NCBI GenBank assembly: GCA_023101885.1
Contig: JALPQD010000410.1
Span: 1,814,407 to 1,878,406, forward strand
Length of the DNA: 64,000 bases
DNA from: Typhlomys cinereus
Lineage: Eukaryota; Chordata; Mammalia; Rodentia; Platacanthomyidae
Reading direction: 5' to 3'
In this document: piece by piece, positions 11,193 through 21,189 of the stretch
Layout of the letters: each line of letters opens with the position of its first letter
Position numbering within the stretch: the stretch's first letter is position 1
Notes under the pieces: generated by a model
Databases searched by the model: none
Told to the model about the DNA's origin: nothing
What the model saw: the letters and a program-made list of their open reading frames with translations, nothing else
Translations under genes and position numbers: made by a program

Positions 11193-11456
11193 GGGGCTGG
11201 AGAGGTGGCTCAGGGGTTAAGCTTCTGCCTTGTAGGTGGAAGGTCCTGAGTTCGGATTCTAGACCCACGCATAGACACCGGGCGGAAACGGGGGCGGCCT
11301 GCGTTTCTGGAGCCTGTGAATCCCAGGGCAGAGTAAACAAGGAGGAAGTAAGTGGAGGCATCCATGGTGGTTCCTGAATTCGTCCGTGGTTCTACACACA
11401 CACACACACACACAATTGAATAAATAATAAATAAAAAATTAAAGAAAGAATATGTT
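11193..11456 (+). mobile_element. Young dimeric SINE (IDL-Geo-like), split by L1
   Basis: Left arm: GGGGCTGGAGAGGTGGCTCA, GAGTTCGGATTC. Right arm of the young subfamily: GGCGGCCTGCGTTTCTGG, GAGTAAACAAGGAGG, TCCATGGTGGTTCC. The tail is (AC)9 then AATTGAATAAATAATAAA. The rest of its A-rich tail lies beyond the L1, at 18019-18026. It is close to the copies at 37110 and 51883. Confidence 0.9.
11445..11456. repeat. L1 target-site duplication, left copy
   Basis: AAAGAATATGTT, repeated exactly at 18007-18018 after the L1 poly(A). It lies within the SINE's A-rich tail, a typical target for the L1 endonuclease. Confidence 0.88.
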
Positions 11457-11545
11457 GCCCCCCTTTCGCACCCTAAACCCGCTCCGCCGGTCGGGACGCG
11501 CGCGCGCGCGCGGTCCAGCCGGGCGTCCACGCCGCGCCCTAGCTG

Positions 11546-11547
11546 GT
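11546..11547 (+). promoter_or_regulatory. Possible 5' splice site in monomer 1
   Basis: AGCTG followed by GTGAGTAC fits a mammalian donor. The same element recurs in monomer 2. Confidence 0.35.
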
Positions 11548-11558
11548 GAGTACCCCCG

Positions 11559-11580
11559 CCCCCCCCCCCCCCCCCCCCCC
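11559..11580. repeat. C homopolymer of 22 within L1 monomer 1
   Basis: Unit 2 has only a short CCGCCCGCG at the same place, so the run is a local expansion or possibly an assembly artefact. Confidence 0.8.
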
Positions 11581-11720
11581 GCGCACCGCCCACCAGGCCC
11601 CCCAGGTCGGCCCACGGGGACCCGGCTCCGCCTCCCACCATCCAGCCGGAGCCGCGCGCGGGACCCAGGGACCAGGAGGACCTGCCCCTGCGCCCGGGCC
11701 CCGCCCCAGCTGCCCTCGGG

Positions 11721-11727
11721 TTAAATA
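11721..11727 (+). promoter_or_regulatory. TATA-like element TTAAATA in monomer 1
   Basis: TTAAATAGCTCC recurs in monomer 2 at 11994. It lies 28 bp upstream of the next monomer's C-rich start, a plausible core-promoter spacing. Confidence 0.35.
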
Positions 11728-11836
11728 GCTCCACGCCATCGCCCCCATCCCCCCTTTCGCACCCTAAACCCGCTCCGCCGGTCCGGACGCGCGCGTGCGC
11801 GCGGTCCAGCCGGGCGTCCACGCCGCGCCCTAGCTG

Positions 11837-11838
11837 GT
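11837..11838 (+). promoter_or_regulatory. Possible 5' splice site in monomer 2
   Basis: Same AGCTG/GTGAGTAC context as in monomer 1. Confidence 0.35.
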
Positions 11839-11993
11839 GAGTACCCCCGCCCGCGCACCGCCCACCAGGACCCCCCAGGTCGGCCCACGGGGACCCGGCT
11901 CCGCCTCCCACCATCCAGCCGGAGCCGTGCGCGGGACCCAGGGACCAGGAGGACCTCCCCCTGCGCCCGGGCCCCGCCCAAGCTGCCCTAGGG

Positions 11994-12000
11994 TTAAATA
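11994..12000 (+). promoter_or_regulatory. TATA-like element TTAAATA in monomer 2
   Basis: Second copy of the element. It sits 28 bp before the third monomer and about 180 bp before the ORF1 start. Confidence 0.35.
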
Positions 12001-12099
12001 GCTCCAAGCGGTCGCCCCCATCCCCCCTTTGCACCCCGACCCGCTCCACCGGTCGGGACGCGCGCGCGCGGTCCAGCCGGGCCTCACCCCACGACCTAG

Positions 12100-12101
12100 G
12101 T
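12100..12101 (+). promoter_or_regulatory. Consensus 5' splice site in monomer 3
   Basis: CCTAG followed by GTAAGT is a near-ideal donor at the position where units 1 and 2 carry CTG/GTGAGT. It lies 82 bp upstream of ORF1. Confidence 0.4.
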
Positions 12102-12181
12102 AAGTCTCCGCCCGCCCCGCCCACCAGGACCACAGGCCAAATAATTCAGTTTAGTGAAATTGAGAGATCTTAAGAGTTAAA

Positions 12182-13248
12182 ATGACAATGCCAAAGTCAA
12201 AGTGCAAATCCATGAGAAGCAACAATCAAGTAAACAAATTTCCCACTGAAGAAATTAATCCCACAATGTTAGACTCCAACAAGAACAAACCCATGGAAAA
12301 AGGCCAAGAAAGCCCCACCCAGGATAAAGACTTTCAAAATATGATCATTACCATGTTCAATACTATGAAAGAGGAAATCAGGGAGGAATTAAATAATCGA
12401 ATCAATCGCTTTGAAGAGGAACACAACAGACATCTGGAGGAGTTGAGAAAAACAGTGCAAGAAACAAAAAGTGGCATAGAGCAGTTAAAACAAACTCAAG
12501 CAGAGTTTAAAACTGAGCTAAAAGACAAGTTATCTTCAACCCAGAACGCCACAGAGAGTCTTACGAACAGAACTAACGAAGCAGAAAACAGAATTTCAGA
12601 CCTTGAAGATAAAGTGGGAGTACTAACCAGCTCAATGGAAGAGGTTGTTAAAGCCAAAAAGATACTTGAGAGAAATATCCAAGATATATGGGACACCCTG
12701 AAGAAGCCTAACATGCGTATCCATGGAATACGAGAGCAAGAATCTCAAAATACCACCCCTGAGGAAATTTTTCAAACGATCATCAAGGAAAACTTTCCTC
12801 ATCTAAAAAGAGGCCCATCCATATACAAGAGGCATTCCGCACCCCAAACAGATACGACCAAAATAGAAGCACACCGCGGCAAATAATAGTTAAAACACTC
12901 CACATTCAAGATAAAGAACTGGTGCTGAGAGCTTCAAGGGAGAAAAAACAAGTCACTTTTAAAGGTAAACCTATTAAAATAACAAATGACTTCTCAGTCG
13001 AAACAGTAAAAGCAAGAAGAGCTTGGAGAGACATACTTCAAGTATTGAATGAGCAAAAGTGTCAACCCAGGCTGATTTACCCTGCAAAACTATCAGTCAT
13101 GATCGAGGGAGAAAGAAAAATTTTCCAGCACAAAGACAACTTTAAGGGATACATGGCCACCAAACCAGGCCTTCAAAAAATGCTAGAAATGATACTCAAG
13201 CGTGAAGAAAAAAACAGGCATATCCAGGAGAACAGAAGGCAAGTATAA
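12182..13248 (+). pseudogene. L1 ORF1, interrupted by a frameshift
   Basis: ORF1 encodes the trimeric RNA-binding chaperone that packages L1 RNA in cytoplasmic particles. The first frame runs from ATG 12182 to a stop at 12884-12886 (234 codons). It has a basic N terminus (PKSKCKS), a long heptad coiled coil (about residues 55-160), and an RRM with MRIHGIREQES. Near 12821-12826 an apparent extra TA dinucleotide shifts the frame, so the last residues before the stop do not match the family. The other frame continues without a stop to 13246-13248 and carries the C-terminal domain (VTFKGKPIKIT, KARRAW, YPAKLSV). Without the extra 2 bases the ORF would be about 354 codons, a normal L1 ORF1 length. 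A single lesion of this kind suggests recent inactivation or a sequencing error. Confidence 0.93.
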
Positions 13249-13298
13249 CATCATTAAGAAAGAAGCAATATACTTATAAAAGCTACTAAACATAATAA

Positions 13299-16200
13299 AT
13301 GTCTGGAATTAACAATAGTTTCTCCATTATAACACTAAATGTTAATGGAATTAATTCACCGATCAAGAGACACAGATTACAAACATGGATTAAAAATCAC
13401 AATCCATCAATCTGCTGCCTGCAGGAAACCCATCTCACCACAAAAGATAGGCATGCTCTAAAAATAAAAGGCTGGTCAACAATTCTACAAGCTAATGGAA
13501 GCAGAAAACAGGCAGGGGTAGCCATTATGCTATCAGACAAAGTGGATTTCAAACCAAAGAAAATTATAAGAGACACGGATGGATACTACATTTTAGTCAC
13601 AGGTACAATTCACCAGGAAGACTTCACAATACTGAACATATATGCACCCAATACGGGCCCCTCCACATTCATTAAGAAAACCCTACAGCGTCTAAAGCAA
13701 GAAATCAATCCCCAAACGATAATTCTTGGGGACTTCAACACCGCCCTGTCAACATGGGATAGATCAACAGGTCAAAAGCTTAACAGAGATACTATGGAAC
13801 TTAATCAAACCCTGAAAGAAATGGACCTTACAGATCTCTATCGAACTTTTCACCCACACACCAAAGAATACACATTTTTCTCGGCAGCACACGGAACTTT
13901 CTCCAAAATAGATCACATATTGGGCCACAAAATGAATCTACACATATACAAGAAAGTTGAAATTCTAACCTGTGCCCTCTCAGACCATCACGGCCTAAAG
14001 CTGGACATCCACAACACATCAAACAAGAGAAAATACACTAACTCCTGGAAACTTAACACTATGATGCTGAATGAGACATGGATTCAGGAAGAAATTAAAA
14101 AGGAAATTCAAGATTTCCTGAAAGTGAATGATAACGAAAATACAACTTACCAAAATCTCTGGGACACAATGAAAGCTGTTCTAAGAGGTAAGTTCATAGC
14201 TCTTAATGCCTACGTCAAAAAAATGGAAACGTCAGAAATAAACAACTTAACAATGCAGCTTAAAGCTTTAGAGAAGCTAGAGCAATCTGATCCCAAAAGT
14301 AGTAGAAGAGAGGAGATTAGCAAAATAAGGGGAGAAATATCTGAAATCGAGATTAAGAAAACGATAGAAAAAATCAACCAGTCAAAAAGCTGGTTCTTTG
14401 AAAAAATCAATAAGATTGATACACCCCTAGCGAAACTAACCAAAAGCAAGAGAGAGAAAACCCAAATTAACAAAATTAGAAATGAACATGGAGTTATCAC
14501 TACTGATACCCAAGAAATCCAGAGAATTATAACATCATATTTCAAAAACTTATACTCTGTGAAGTTTGACAACACAAAAGAGATGGATGAATTTCTAAGT
14601 AAACACAACTTACCTAAATTGAATCAGGAAGTTGTGAATTATTTAAATAGTCCTATAACATATAAGGAAATTGAGGAAGTAATCTCGAATCTTCCCACCA
14701 AAAAATGTCCTGGACCAGATGGATTCAGCACAGAGTTCTACCAGACATTTAAGGAGTTAATAACACCAATACTCCTTAAACTGTTCCATCAAATAGCAAA
14801 GGAAGGAACACTACCAAATTCCTTCTATGAAGCTAATATCGTTTTAATCCCAAAACCTAATAAAGATTCGCTTAAAAAAGAAAACTATAGGCCGATCTCC
14901 CTGATGAACACAGACGCAAAGATTCTCAACAAAGTCTTAGCAAATCGGATTCAAAAACATATTAAAAAGATCATTCATGGGGACCAAGTAGGCTTCATCC
15001 CCGGCACACAAGGTTGGTTCAACATACGCAAATCAATAAATGTAATTCATCATATAAACCAGTCCAAAGTCCAAGACCACATGATACTCTCGATAGATGC
15101 AGAAAAAGCTTTTGACAAGATCCAACAGCCTTTTATGATCAAAACGCTAGAGACAGTAGGAATGGAAGGAACCTTTATCAATATAATAAAAGCTATATAC
15201 AAGCCCACAGCAAGGATTATGCTCAATGGGGAACAATTGGAAGCATTCCCACTTCGATCAGGAACTAGACAAGACTGTCCACTCTCACCACTTCTATTCA
15301 ATATTGTACTTGAAGTCTTAGCTGAAGCCATAAGACAAGAAAGGGACATAAGAGGGATTCAAATCGGCAAGGAAGAAGTCAAGCTATCCCTATTTGCAGA
15401 TGACATGATCTTATACCTGAGTGATCCCAAAAACTCCACCAGGAAGCTCCTGGAACTAATTGAGAAGTTCAGCAGGGTGGCAGGATACAAAATAAATGTG
15501 CAAAAATCAGAGGCCTTCCTATATGCCCAGAATGAAAGAAGTGAAAAAGCCTTGAGAGAAACAATACCATTTATTATAGCCCCTAAAAAAATGAAATACC
15601 TTGGTATAAACCTAACTAAGGAGGTAAAAGACCTTTACAATGAAAACTTTAAAACCCTAAAGAAAGAAATAGCCGAAGACACCAGAAGGTGGAAAGACCT
15701 CCCTTGTTCCTGGATTGGCAGAATCAACATCGTGAAAATGACCATCCTACCAAAGGCAATATACAGATTCAATGCTATACCAATCAAAATCCCAAAGCAA
15801 TTCTTCAAAGAAGTTGACCAAACAATCTCAAAGTTCATATGGAGGCACAAAAGACCCAGGATAGTAAAAACAATCCTGAGTAACAAAAACACAGCTGGAG
15901 GTATAACCATACCAAACCTTAGTCTATACTACAAATCCATAGTTATAAAAACAGCCTGGTATTGGCTCCAAAATAGACACACAGATCAATGGATAAGGAT
16001 TGAAGACCCAGATATAAGCCCACAAAGTTACAGCCATTTGGTCTTTGACAAAGGGGCCCAAAGAATCCAATGGAAAAAGAACAGCATCTTCAACAAATGG
16101 TGCTGGCAAAACTGGATCTCCACATGCAGAAGATTAAAGCTGGACCCGTACTTGTCACCATGTACAAGACTTAATTCCAAATGGATCAAGGACCTTGATA

Positions 16201-17120
16201 TCAGGCCAGAGACTATAAAAACCATACTTGAAAGGATAGGGAACTCCCTCGAGCTGATTGGACTAGGCCAACAGTTCCTAAACAGACATCCAATGGCACA
16301 GTCACTGCTACCAACTCTTAACAGTTGGGATCTTGTGAAATTAAAGAGCTTCTGTTCAGATAAAGAGATTGTAACGCGAGCTCAAAGGCAACCCACAGAA
16401 TGGGAGAAAATCTTCACTAACCACATATCTGATAGAGCTCTATTGTCCAGAGTGCACAAAGAACTTAGAAAACTAAACACCAAGGAAACCAATGGCCCAA
16501 TTAAAAAATGGGCCCTGGAACTTAAAAGAAACTTTACCAGGGATGAAATTAAAATGTCTAACAAATATCTGAAAAAATGCTCCACTTCTTTAGCCATCAG
16601 GGAAATGCAAATCAAAACTTCCCTGAGATATCATCTCACCCCGGTCAGGATGGCAAAAATCCACAATACTAACAACGACAAATGCTGGAGAGGATGTGGA
16701 GAGAGGGGAACTCTCCTACATTGCTGGTGGGAATGCAGGCTCATACAGCCACTCTGGCGAGCCGTCTGGAGATTCTTAAAGAAATTAAAGATTGAAATGC
16801 CATATGACCCTGCTATTCCACTTTTGGGAATAACCCCCCATACAGCAGAGGTTCGCCTCGATAGCACAAGCACGACCATGTTCATAGCAGCACTGTTTAC
16901 AATAGCAAAGTCATGGAATCAGCCCAAATGTCCAACAGTTGATGAGTGGATAAGGAAACAGTGGTACATCTATACAATGGAGTACTACTCAGCCATCAAA
17001 AATGATGAATTACTGGAATTTGCCGGGAAATGGATGTCATTAGAAACAATTGTATTAAGTGAAGTATCCCAGACCCAGAAAATTAAGCGCCGTATGTACT
17101 CCCTAATAGGTGGCTCCTAG
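13299..17120 (+). CDS. L1 ORF2: endonuclease/reverse transcriptase, intact
   Basis: 1,273 codons from ATG 13299 to TAG, close to the human and mouse L1 ORF2 lengths. The N-terminal apurinic-like endonuclease (about 1-238) keeps its catalytic set: N14 (TLNVNG), E43 (LQETHL), D145 and N147 (GDFNT), D205 (KIDHILG), and D229 and H230 (SDHHG). The reverse transcriptase has [31 protein letters not shown] and the active-site FADD with Asp 701/702. The C-terminal region carries the Cys-rich motif C1129-x3-C1133-x7-H1141-x4-C1146. It would nick target DNA and prime reverse transcription in the nucleus. It follows ORF1 after a 50-bp A-rich spacer, so translation probably depends on reinitiation. I see no missing catalytic residue, but activity is not proven by sequence. 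Confidence 0.97.
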   Translation: MSGINNSFSIITLNVNGINSPIKRHRLQTWIKNHNPSICCLQETHLTTKDRHALKIKGWSTILQANGSRKQAGVAIMLSDKVDFKPKKIIRDTDGYYILVTGTIHQEDFTILNIYAPNTGPSTFIKKTLQRLKQEINPQTIILGDFNTALSTWDRSTGQKLNRDTMELNQTLKEMDLTDLYRTFHPHTKEYTFFSAAHGTFSKIDHILGHKMNLHIYKKVEILTCALSDHHGLKLDIHNTSNKRKYTNSWKLNTMMLNETWIQEEIKKEIQDFLKVNDNENTTYQNLWDTMKAVLRGKFIALNAYVKKMETSEINNLTMQLKALEKLEQSDPKSSRREEISKIRGEISEIEIKKTIEKINQSKSWFFEKINKIDTPLAKLTKSKREKTQINKIRNEHGVITTDTQEIQRIITSYFKNLYSVKFDNTKEMDEFLSKHNLPKLNQEVVNYLNSPITYKEIEEVISNLPTKKCPGPDGFSTEFYQTFKELITPILLKLFHQIAKEGTLPNSFYEANIVLIPKPNKDSLKKENYRPISLMNTDAKILNKVLANRIQKHIKKIIHGDQVGFIPGTQGWFNIRKSINVIHHINQSKVQDHMILSIDAEKAFDKIQQPFMIKTLETVGMEGTFINIIKAIYKPTARIMLNGEQLEAFPLRSGTRQDCPLSPLLFNIVLEVLAEAIRQERDIRGIQIGKEEVKLSLFADDMILYLSDPKNSTRKLLELIEKFSRVAGYKINVQKSEAFLYAQNERSEKALRETIPFIIAPKKMKYLGINLTKEVKDLYNENFKTLKKEIAEDTRRWKDLPCSWIGRINIVKMTILPKAIYRFNAIPIKIPKQFFKEVDQTISKFIWRHKRPRIVKTILSNKNTAGGITIPNLSLYYKSIVIKTAWYWLQNRHTDQWIRIEDPDISPQSYSHLVFDKGAQRIQWKKNSIFNKWCWQNWISTCRRLKLDPYLSPCTRLNSKWIKDLDIRPETIKTILERIGNSLELIGLGQQFLNRHPMAQSLLPTLNSWDLVKLKSFCSDKEIVTRAQRQPTEWEKIFTNHISDRALLSRVHKELRKLNTKETNGPIKKWALELKRNFTRDEIKMSNKYLKKCSTSLAIREMQIKTSLRYHLTPVRMAKIHNTNNDKCWRGCGERGTLLHCWWECRLIQPLWRAVWRFLKKLKIEMPYDPAIPLLGITPHTAEVRLDSTSTTMFIAALFTIAKSWNQPKCPTVDEWIRKQWYIYTMEYYSAIKNDELLEFAGKWMSLETIVLSEVSQTQKIKRRMYSLIGGS

Positions 17121-17986
17121 TACCAAACCCACCCAGCCCACCTAGAGACAGGAATTCCAAGGATTATGAACAGGAGGGATGGGGTAGGAGGGCCACACCA
17201 GAAAGAAGGAGAGAAGGGACCATGTTACAGCAGGGAAAATAGGCCTCCACCAAGGACCCAAATAAGTAATGAGACATCTGATTAAGTTCACAGACTCTTG
17301 TTCCTGACCATTTACTACTGAGGGGGAGTGATCTCACCAGAAGAGGAGGGCATATAGTCTGGCAGATAAAAAGGGGTAACATACAATGCCCACCAGGATG
17401 GAGTGAAGGGCATTGCAGGAGCAGCAAAACTGCAAAAGAAAATCAACAAACCACAATCCAGAACTTCAGAGACTCTATATCAACCACCTAGAACTAGGCC
17501 AGCTTAGTCTCTCCCCATCTTGAAGCTCAGGGAAATTTGCGGAAGAGGGGGCGGTAAGAGTGTAAGAGCATAAGGATGGGAGGAGCAATGATATGTAAGA
17601 TACTCTATACTAGTTAGGGCTGAAGCAATCATAATTGGACTTTGCATGCCCTGCGCATTGTCCAACACACTGTTGACCTCACAAAGTCTAGCACCTGCTA
17701 AAGGCACCAAGATCCTTGGAGGCAAAGAATTGGCAGCCACAGGAGTGTTCCTATACCTAAGGGGAACACGGGAAAGGGTTCGGCAAAGGCCACTGGGTCC
17801 TTGTACGTCATCGGAGAGGAGGGCCCAGAGGAAAATCAGTCATGCACAAGAAAGGACTCTCTGGGAATTGGGGTGGGAGGCACTGGGGGATGGGGAGGGA
17901 GAGGGGTGGGGAGGGGGAGCAGGGGGTACGGGGGGAGGAGGAGGGAGGGAGGGAACTGGTGTACCTAATAAGTTTGTATGAGCTGA
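17121..17986 (+). other. L1 3' UTR with G-rich tract
   Basis: Non-coding, about 870 bp. The part at about 17870-17960 is a nearly pure G/A tract with repeated GGGG and GGG runs, the usual G-quadruplex-prone polypurine tract of L1 3' UTRs. It is followed by TAATAAGTTTGTATGAGC. Confidence 0.9.
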
Positions 17987-17992
17987 AATAAA
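17987..17992 (+). terminator. L1 polyadenylation signal AATAAA
   Basis: AATAAA merges directly into the poly(A) tail of the element (to about 18009), as in L1s with a weak, terminal signal. Confidence 0.85.
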
Positions 17993-18006
17993 AAAAAAAA
18001 AAAAAA

Positions 18007-18018
18007 AAAGAATATGTT
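18007..18018. repeat. L1 target-site duplication, right copy
   Basis: AAAGAATATGTT, identical to 11445-11456. The first A residues are shared with the poly(A) tail. Confidence 0.88.
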
Positions 18019-18026
18019 TAAAAAAA

Positions 18027-18041
18027 AAGATGAATGATTTG
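18027..18041. repeat. SINE target-site duplication, right copy
   Basis: AAGATGAATGATTTG, identical to 11178-11192. Confidence 0.9.
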
Positions 18042-18105
18042 AAAAGTTCAGGCATGTGAAGTCATCCACATACTCACAGTCAAAATCATGAACATATCCA
18101 GGGGC

Positions 18106-18312
18106 CTGGAGAGCTGGCTCAGCAGGTAAAGTGCTTACTGCACAAGCATAATGACCTGAGTTTGAATCCCAGCACCCACATCAACATCCAGGTGTGCTGT
18201 CACAATCTATAACAACACTGGTAAGACAGAGGCAGGAGGACCCCGGGGGCTCACTGTTCAGCCAATCAGTAAGCAGCAAGTTCAATGTGACATCACACAC
18301 ACACACACATCC
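18106..18312 (+). mobile_element. ID-B1 composite (B4-type) SINE
   Basis: GGGGCCTGGAGAGCTGGCTC, then GAGTTTGAATCCCAGCACCC, then a B1-like GACAGAGGCAGGAGGACC and an AC tail. Confidence 0.75.
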
Positions 18313-18334
18313 CACCACCGCACTATTGTTTTTA

Positions 18335-18955
18335 CTGTCTGCATCCTCTACAGAAGCATATTCTAGAATGTTCTATAAATAGAGGTATAAAGTATTATGC
18401 TCTCTTTCATTTGCCATCCCACATTCGAATACAGTTGTTTCAAGACTCGTCCAACGTGGCAGACTGTATCGGTGAGTTCCAGCTGCCCAACTCCTTGGGC
18501 TGCTGGACAGTGCTCCGGGTGTGGCTAGACCACACTGTGCACAGGCCTTTGTGTGGAGTCATCCTTCCCTTCCTCTTCAGTACATACCCAGAGGTGTGCT
18601 ACCCCGGACACATGGGATAATGCAGCTCTTTGAGAAGATCTTGAACAAATAGATACTGCATTACAGAACAACACAGCACATGTCACCTGCTACATACAGT
18701 TCTCCAGAGGGCTGCAAGTGTTCATCGTTGAACCAAAAACTTGCATTTTCTTCCTTTTTCCTTATATCATGATACTAGTAAGAGGTGTTTGCTCTTGTGT
18801 GGCACAAGGCAGTTGATAAAATGCTTTTGCTACAGTGTCTGAACATAACCCTGAGAGCATTTTCTTCCTCTCTTTCTGTGAGTTGCTTTAGTCAAATGTC
18901 TCCCTACACAACGCTCATGTTCTGAGGCTGAACAGAGTATGTTGTGGCTGTTGTT
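18335..18955. other. No recognised gene
   Basis: Unique-looking; no supported coding frame. Confidence 0.4.
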
Positions 18956-18961
18956 TTGTTT

Positions 18962-19175
18962 CCTTTGTTTTCAGACAGGGTTTCATGAATCCCATGTTAG
19001 CTTCAAACTCCCCATGCAGCTGAGGCTGACTTTGACCTTCTAGATGATTCTCCTGTCCATCTGGGATTGCAGGCATGTGCCATCCCTTTTGATGTATGCC
19101 TGACTGAGGATCAAGTCCAGGGCCTCCTGTGTGCTGAGCCAGCAGTCCGCTGAGCTATACCCCAGCCAGGAATGA
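18962..19175 (-). mobile_element. ID-B1 composite SINE, antisense
   Basis: Antisense B1 part (CAGACAGGGTTTCATG, GGGATTGCAGGCATGTGCC) joined to an antisense ID part (GAGGATCAAGTCCAGGGCC, GCTGAGCTATACCCCAGCC). Confidence 0.7.
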
Positions 19176-19640
19176 AGCTGGTCAGACGTATGCTCAAGAG
19201 AACTGCATACGTAATTGGTCCCTTGGCTGTCAAATGGCAGCATTTAGCTAGGTTTTCCTCCTTGGCCAAAGGCAGCCTGTCTGTGCTGCAGTGACGAATC
19301 ATCGAGATTTAAAGCAGATGCTGCTCACCTGCTGGAGGCTGATCTCTGCTCTTCCCAAACCCCAGCCCAGCATCACACGTCTGAAGACTCATCAGTCAGC
19401 AAGGCCATGATTTAAAGCTTCCAAGTTCATATCTCAACTCCACATCTTTTGCAGATAAGCCTCCACTAGAAAGGGATTGAAACTGTTCTTTACTTAATTC
19501 CCAAGCTCTGAATCACCTCACCATGCTACATACACCAGAAAATAACTTTAGGCCGGAGCCACTGGTGAAGGCGAGACACATTTCCCCCTGCTTATGCCAG
19601 ATACAACCTTGATCAATTGTGGGGGAAAAAACTTGTAATC
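19176..19640. other. No recognised gene
   Basis: Unique-looking; nothing supported. Confidence 0.4.
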
Positions 19641-19642
19641 AC

Positions 19643-19765
19643 AGCTAAGTGTGATGGTCAGTGTCTTTAATCCAGCTCTTGAGAGACAAGTCAGGAGTTC
19701 AAGACCATTCTCAACTATACAGTGAGATCAGGATCAGCTTGGGCTACCTTGGATCCTTAAAACAA
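19643..19765 (+). mobile_element. B1 SINE
   Basis: AGTGTGATGGTCAGTGTCTT, CAGGAGTTCAAGACC and GCTTGGGCTACCTTGG follow the B1 order. Confidence 0.6.
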
Positions 19766-19829
19766 GCAGCGTCATAGTAATGGTTCAGCAGATAAAGGTG
19801 ACCTTACAAACTTTTCAGCCTAAATACTT

Positions 19830-19864
<35 letters not shown>

Positions 19865-19869
19865 TACTT

Positions 19870-19980
19870 ATTTGAGACAGGATCTCATGTAGCTTAAGCT
19901 GGCCTCAAACTCACTATATAACCAAGGATGGTTGGAATTCATAAACCTCCTTTCTCTGCCTGCCAAGTACTGAGGGAGAA
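19870..19980 (-). mobile_element. B1 fragment, antisense
   Basis: GAGACAGGATCTCATGTAGC and CTGGCCTCAAACTCACTATA are antisense B1. A CT/CA dinucleotide block (19831-19864) precedes it and an AT block follows. Confidence 0.65.
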
Positions 19981-19984
19981 AAAA

Positions 19985-20092
19985 AATTTTATATATAAAT
20001 ATATATATATAATCATATATATAATCATATATAATCACATATATAATCATATATATAATCACATATATATAATCATATATATATATATATCA
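19985..20092. repeat. (ATATATAATC)n AT-rich repeat
   Basis: Tandem TATATATAATCA/ATATATAATCAC units, self-complementary and likely to form hairpins. Confidence 0.9.
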
Positions 20093-20336
20093 CATGCCTG
20101 GCTTGGAAATTTTCTTGATAGAAATGTTGAGAAAGCAGCCCCCTAAAATTAATTTTAAAAAGATGCATAACTTCTAAGAACAGGAAACAATGAAAATTAA
20201 AAGTTTGAAATTTAAAAAAATGAACCAAAAAGAAAAAAGTGATGGGAGAGGGAGTTAAATCTTGCTTGGAATTAGCAGAAATGTATAATCTTGATAGCAA
20301 CCATATAAAAACAATATTCAGGTCAATTTACTTTTT

Positions 20337-20540
20337 AATATTTATTTATTTATTCATTTATTTATTTATTTATGAGACAGAAAGACAGAGAGAGAGAGAA
20401 CAGATGGATGCACAGATGCAAGCCTTTCAGAAATCAATTCTGTCCTTCCACTATGCGGGCTTCCTAGGATTGAATTCTGGTCACCAGGTTTTTGAGCAGG
20501 CGCTTTACTTTCTTAGCCATCTCAGCAACTCCAAACATGC
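20337..20540 (-). mobile_element. B3-like SINE, antisense
   Basis: (TTTA)n tail at the low end, then CTGTCCTTCCACTATGCGGG, CCTAGGATTGAATTCTGGTC and CTTAGCCATCTCAGC, matching antisense B3. Confidence 0.6.
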
Positions 20541-20894
20541 ATGCTTGAATTGTTTGGAATAAGAAAAAGAAAGGAAAGGAGGGGATCCAAGCAAGGCTCT
20601 TAGTGCAATGTGGGACTAGACGATACCCACCCACGCTTCCACTCCAGCTGCCGTAGTGAGGCGCTGCTGTCAGCTGACTTGAAAGGGCTCCCAGAACGTG
20701 TAAAGTGGCCATGTCCACCAGAGGTAATGACAGCCAGGAGCTAATGTGCAGAACAATATTCTCAAACTCTTAATCAATGAATTTATCACAGGAAAGGGTC
20801 AAGTTGGGTGGACTGGCGGCATCCCCATGCTGGTGACGCCACTCTTAGGAAGTAGAGATGAGAGGATGACTGCGTAAGTCCCTGTGTCAGGAAA

Positions 20895-21055
20895 TAAGGG
20901 AGAGAGGAGGAAAAAAGGGAGAAAGAAGGGAGGGAGGCAGGGAGAGGAAGGAGGAGGAAGGATAAGAAGGGAGGGAGGGAGAAAAGGAGAAAAGGAAGGA
21001 GAAGGATGAGAGAAGGAAGAGAAGGAAGAAAAGGGAGGGGAAGGGAGGGGATGGA
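20895..21055. repeat. Purine (GGGA/GAAA)n tract
   Basis: Nearly pure A/G on the plus strand. Confidence 0.9.
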
Positions 21056-21061
21056 CTATGC

Positions 21062-21170
21062 TCCTGGTGAAATGCACTTGCAACCCCACCATTGAGAATC
21101 ATCACAAGTTGAAGACCAGCCTAAGCTACATAGCAAGTTCAAGGACAGCTTGAGCTACATAAGAGACCGT
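21062..21170 (+). mobile_element. B1 fragment
   Basis: Ends like B1: GAAGACCAGCCTAAGCTACA, GACAGCTTGAGCTACATAAG. Confidence 0.5.
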
Positions 21171-21189
21171 GTGTGTGGAGGGAGGGGAG

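Larger units (their letters stand above)
11457..12131 (+). promoter_or_regulatory. L1 5' UTR: 2.4 tandem GC-rich promoter monomers
   Basis: Units begin with CCCCCCTTTCGCACC at 11458 (291 bp), 11749 (273 bp) and 12022 (about 110 bp, with an internal deletion). Units 1 and 2 differ mainly by a C-run expansion in unit 1. Each contains alternating CG runs, GGTCCAGCCGGGC, a GT-donor-like site, and (units 1 and 2) a TTAAATA near the unit's end. Monomeric 5' UTRs act as additive RNA polymerase II promoters in murine L1s; the same role here is inferred. The whole tract is CpG-dense and would be a methylation target. Confidence 0.85.
11457..18006 (+). mobile_element. Full-length LINE-1 retrotransposon, about 6.55 kb
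   Basis: A complete L1 read 5' to 3': GC-rich 5' UTR of tandem monomers (11457-12131), unique linker (12132-12181), ORF1 (12182-13248, broken), 50-bp spacer, ORF2 (13299-17120, intact), 3' UTR with a G-rich tract, AATAAA and poly(A). It transposes by target-primed reverse transcription: ORF1 protein coats the RNA, while ORF2 protein nicks DNA and copies the RNA. The exact 12-bp target-site duplication, an unbroken 1,273-codon ORF2 and highly similar monomers all suggest recent insertion. Because ORF1 is disrupted, autonomous cis activity is unlikely, though its ORF2 might act on other RNAs. That last step is inference. Confidence 0.97.

Noticed and set aside
11452..11748. Open plus- and minus-strand frames in the L1 5' UTR (Pro/Arg/Gly-rich)
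   Set aside because: GC-rich sequence lacks stops in most frames. Kept only as a low-scoring antisense ORF finding, not as a gene.
13828..16885. Several 60-130-codon minus-strand frames across L1
   Set aside because: Shadows of the intact ORF2 on the opposite strand.
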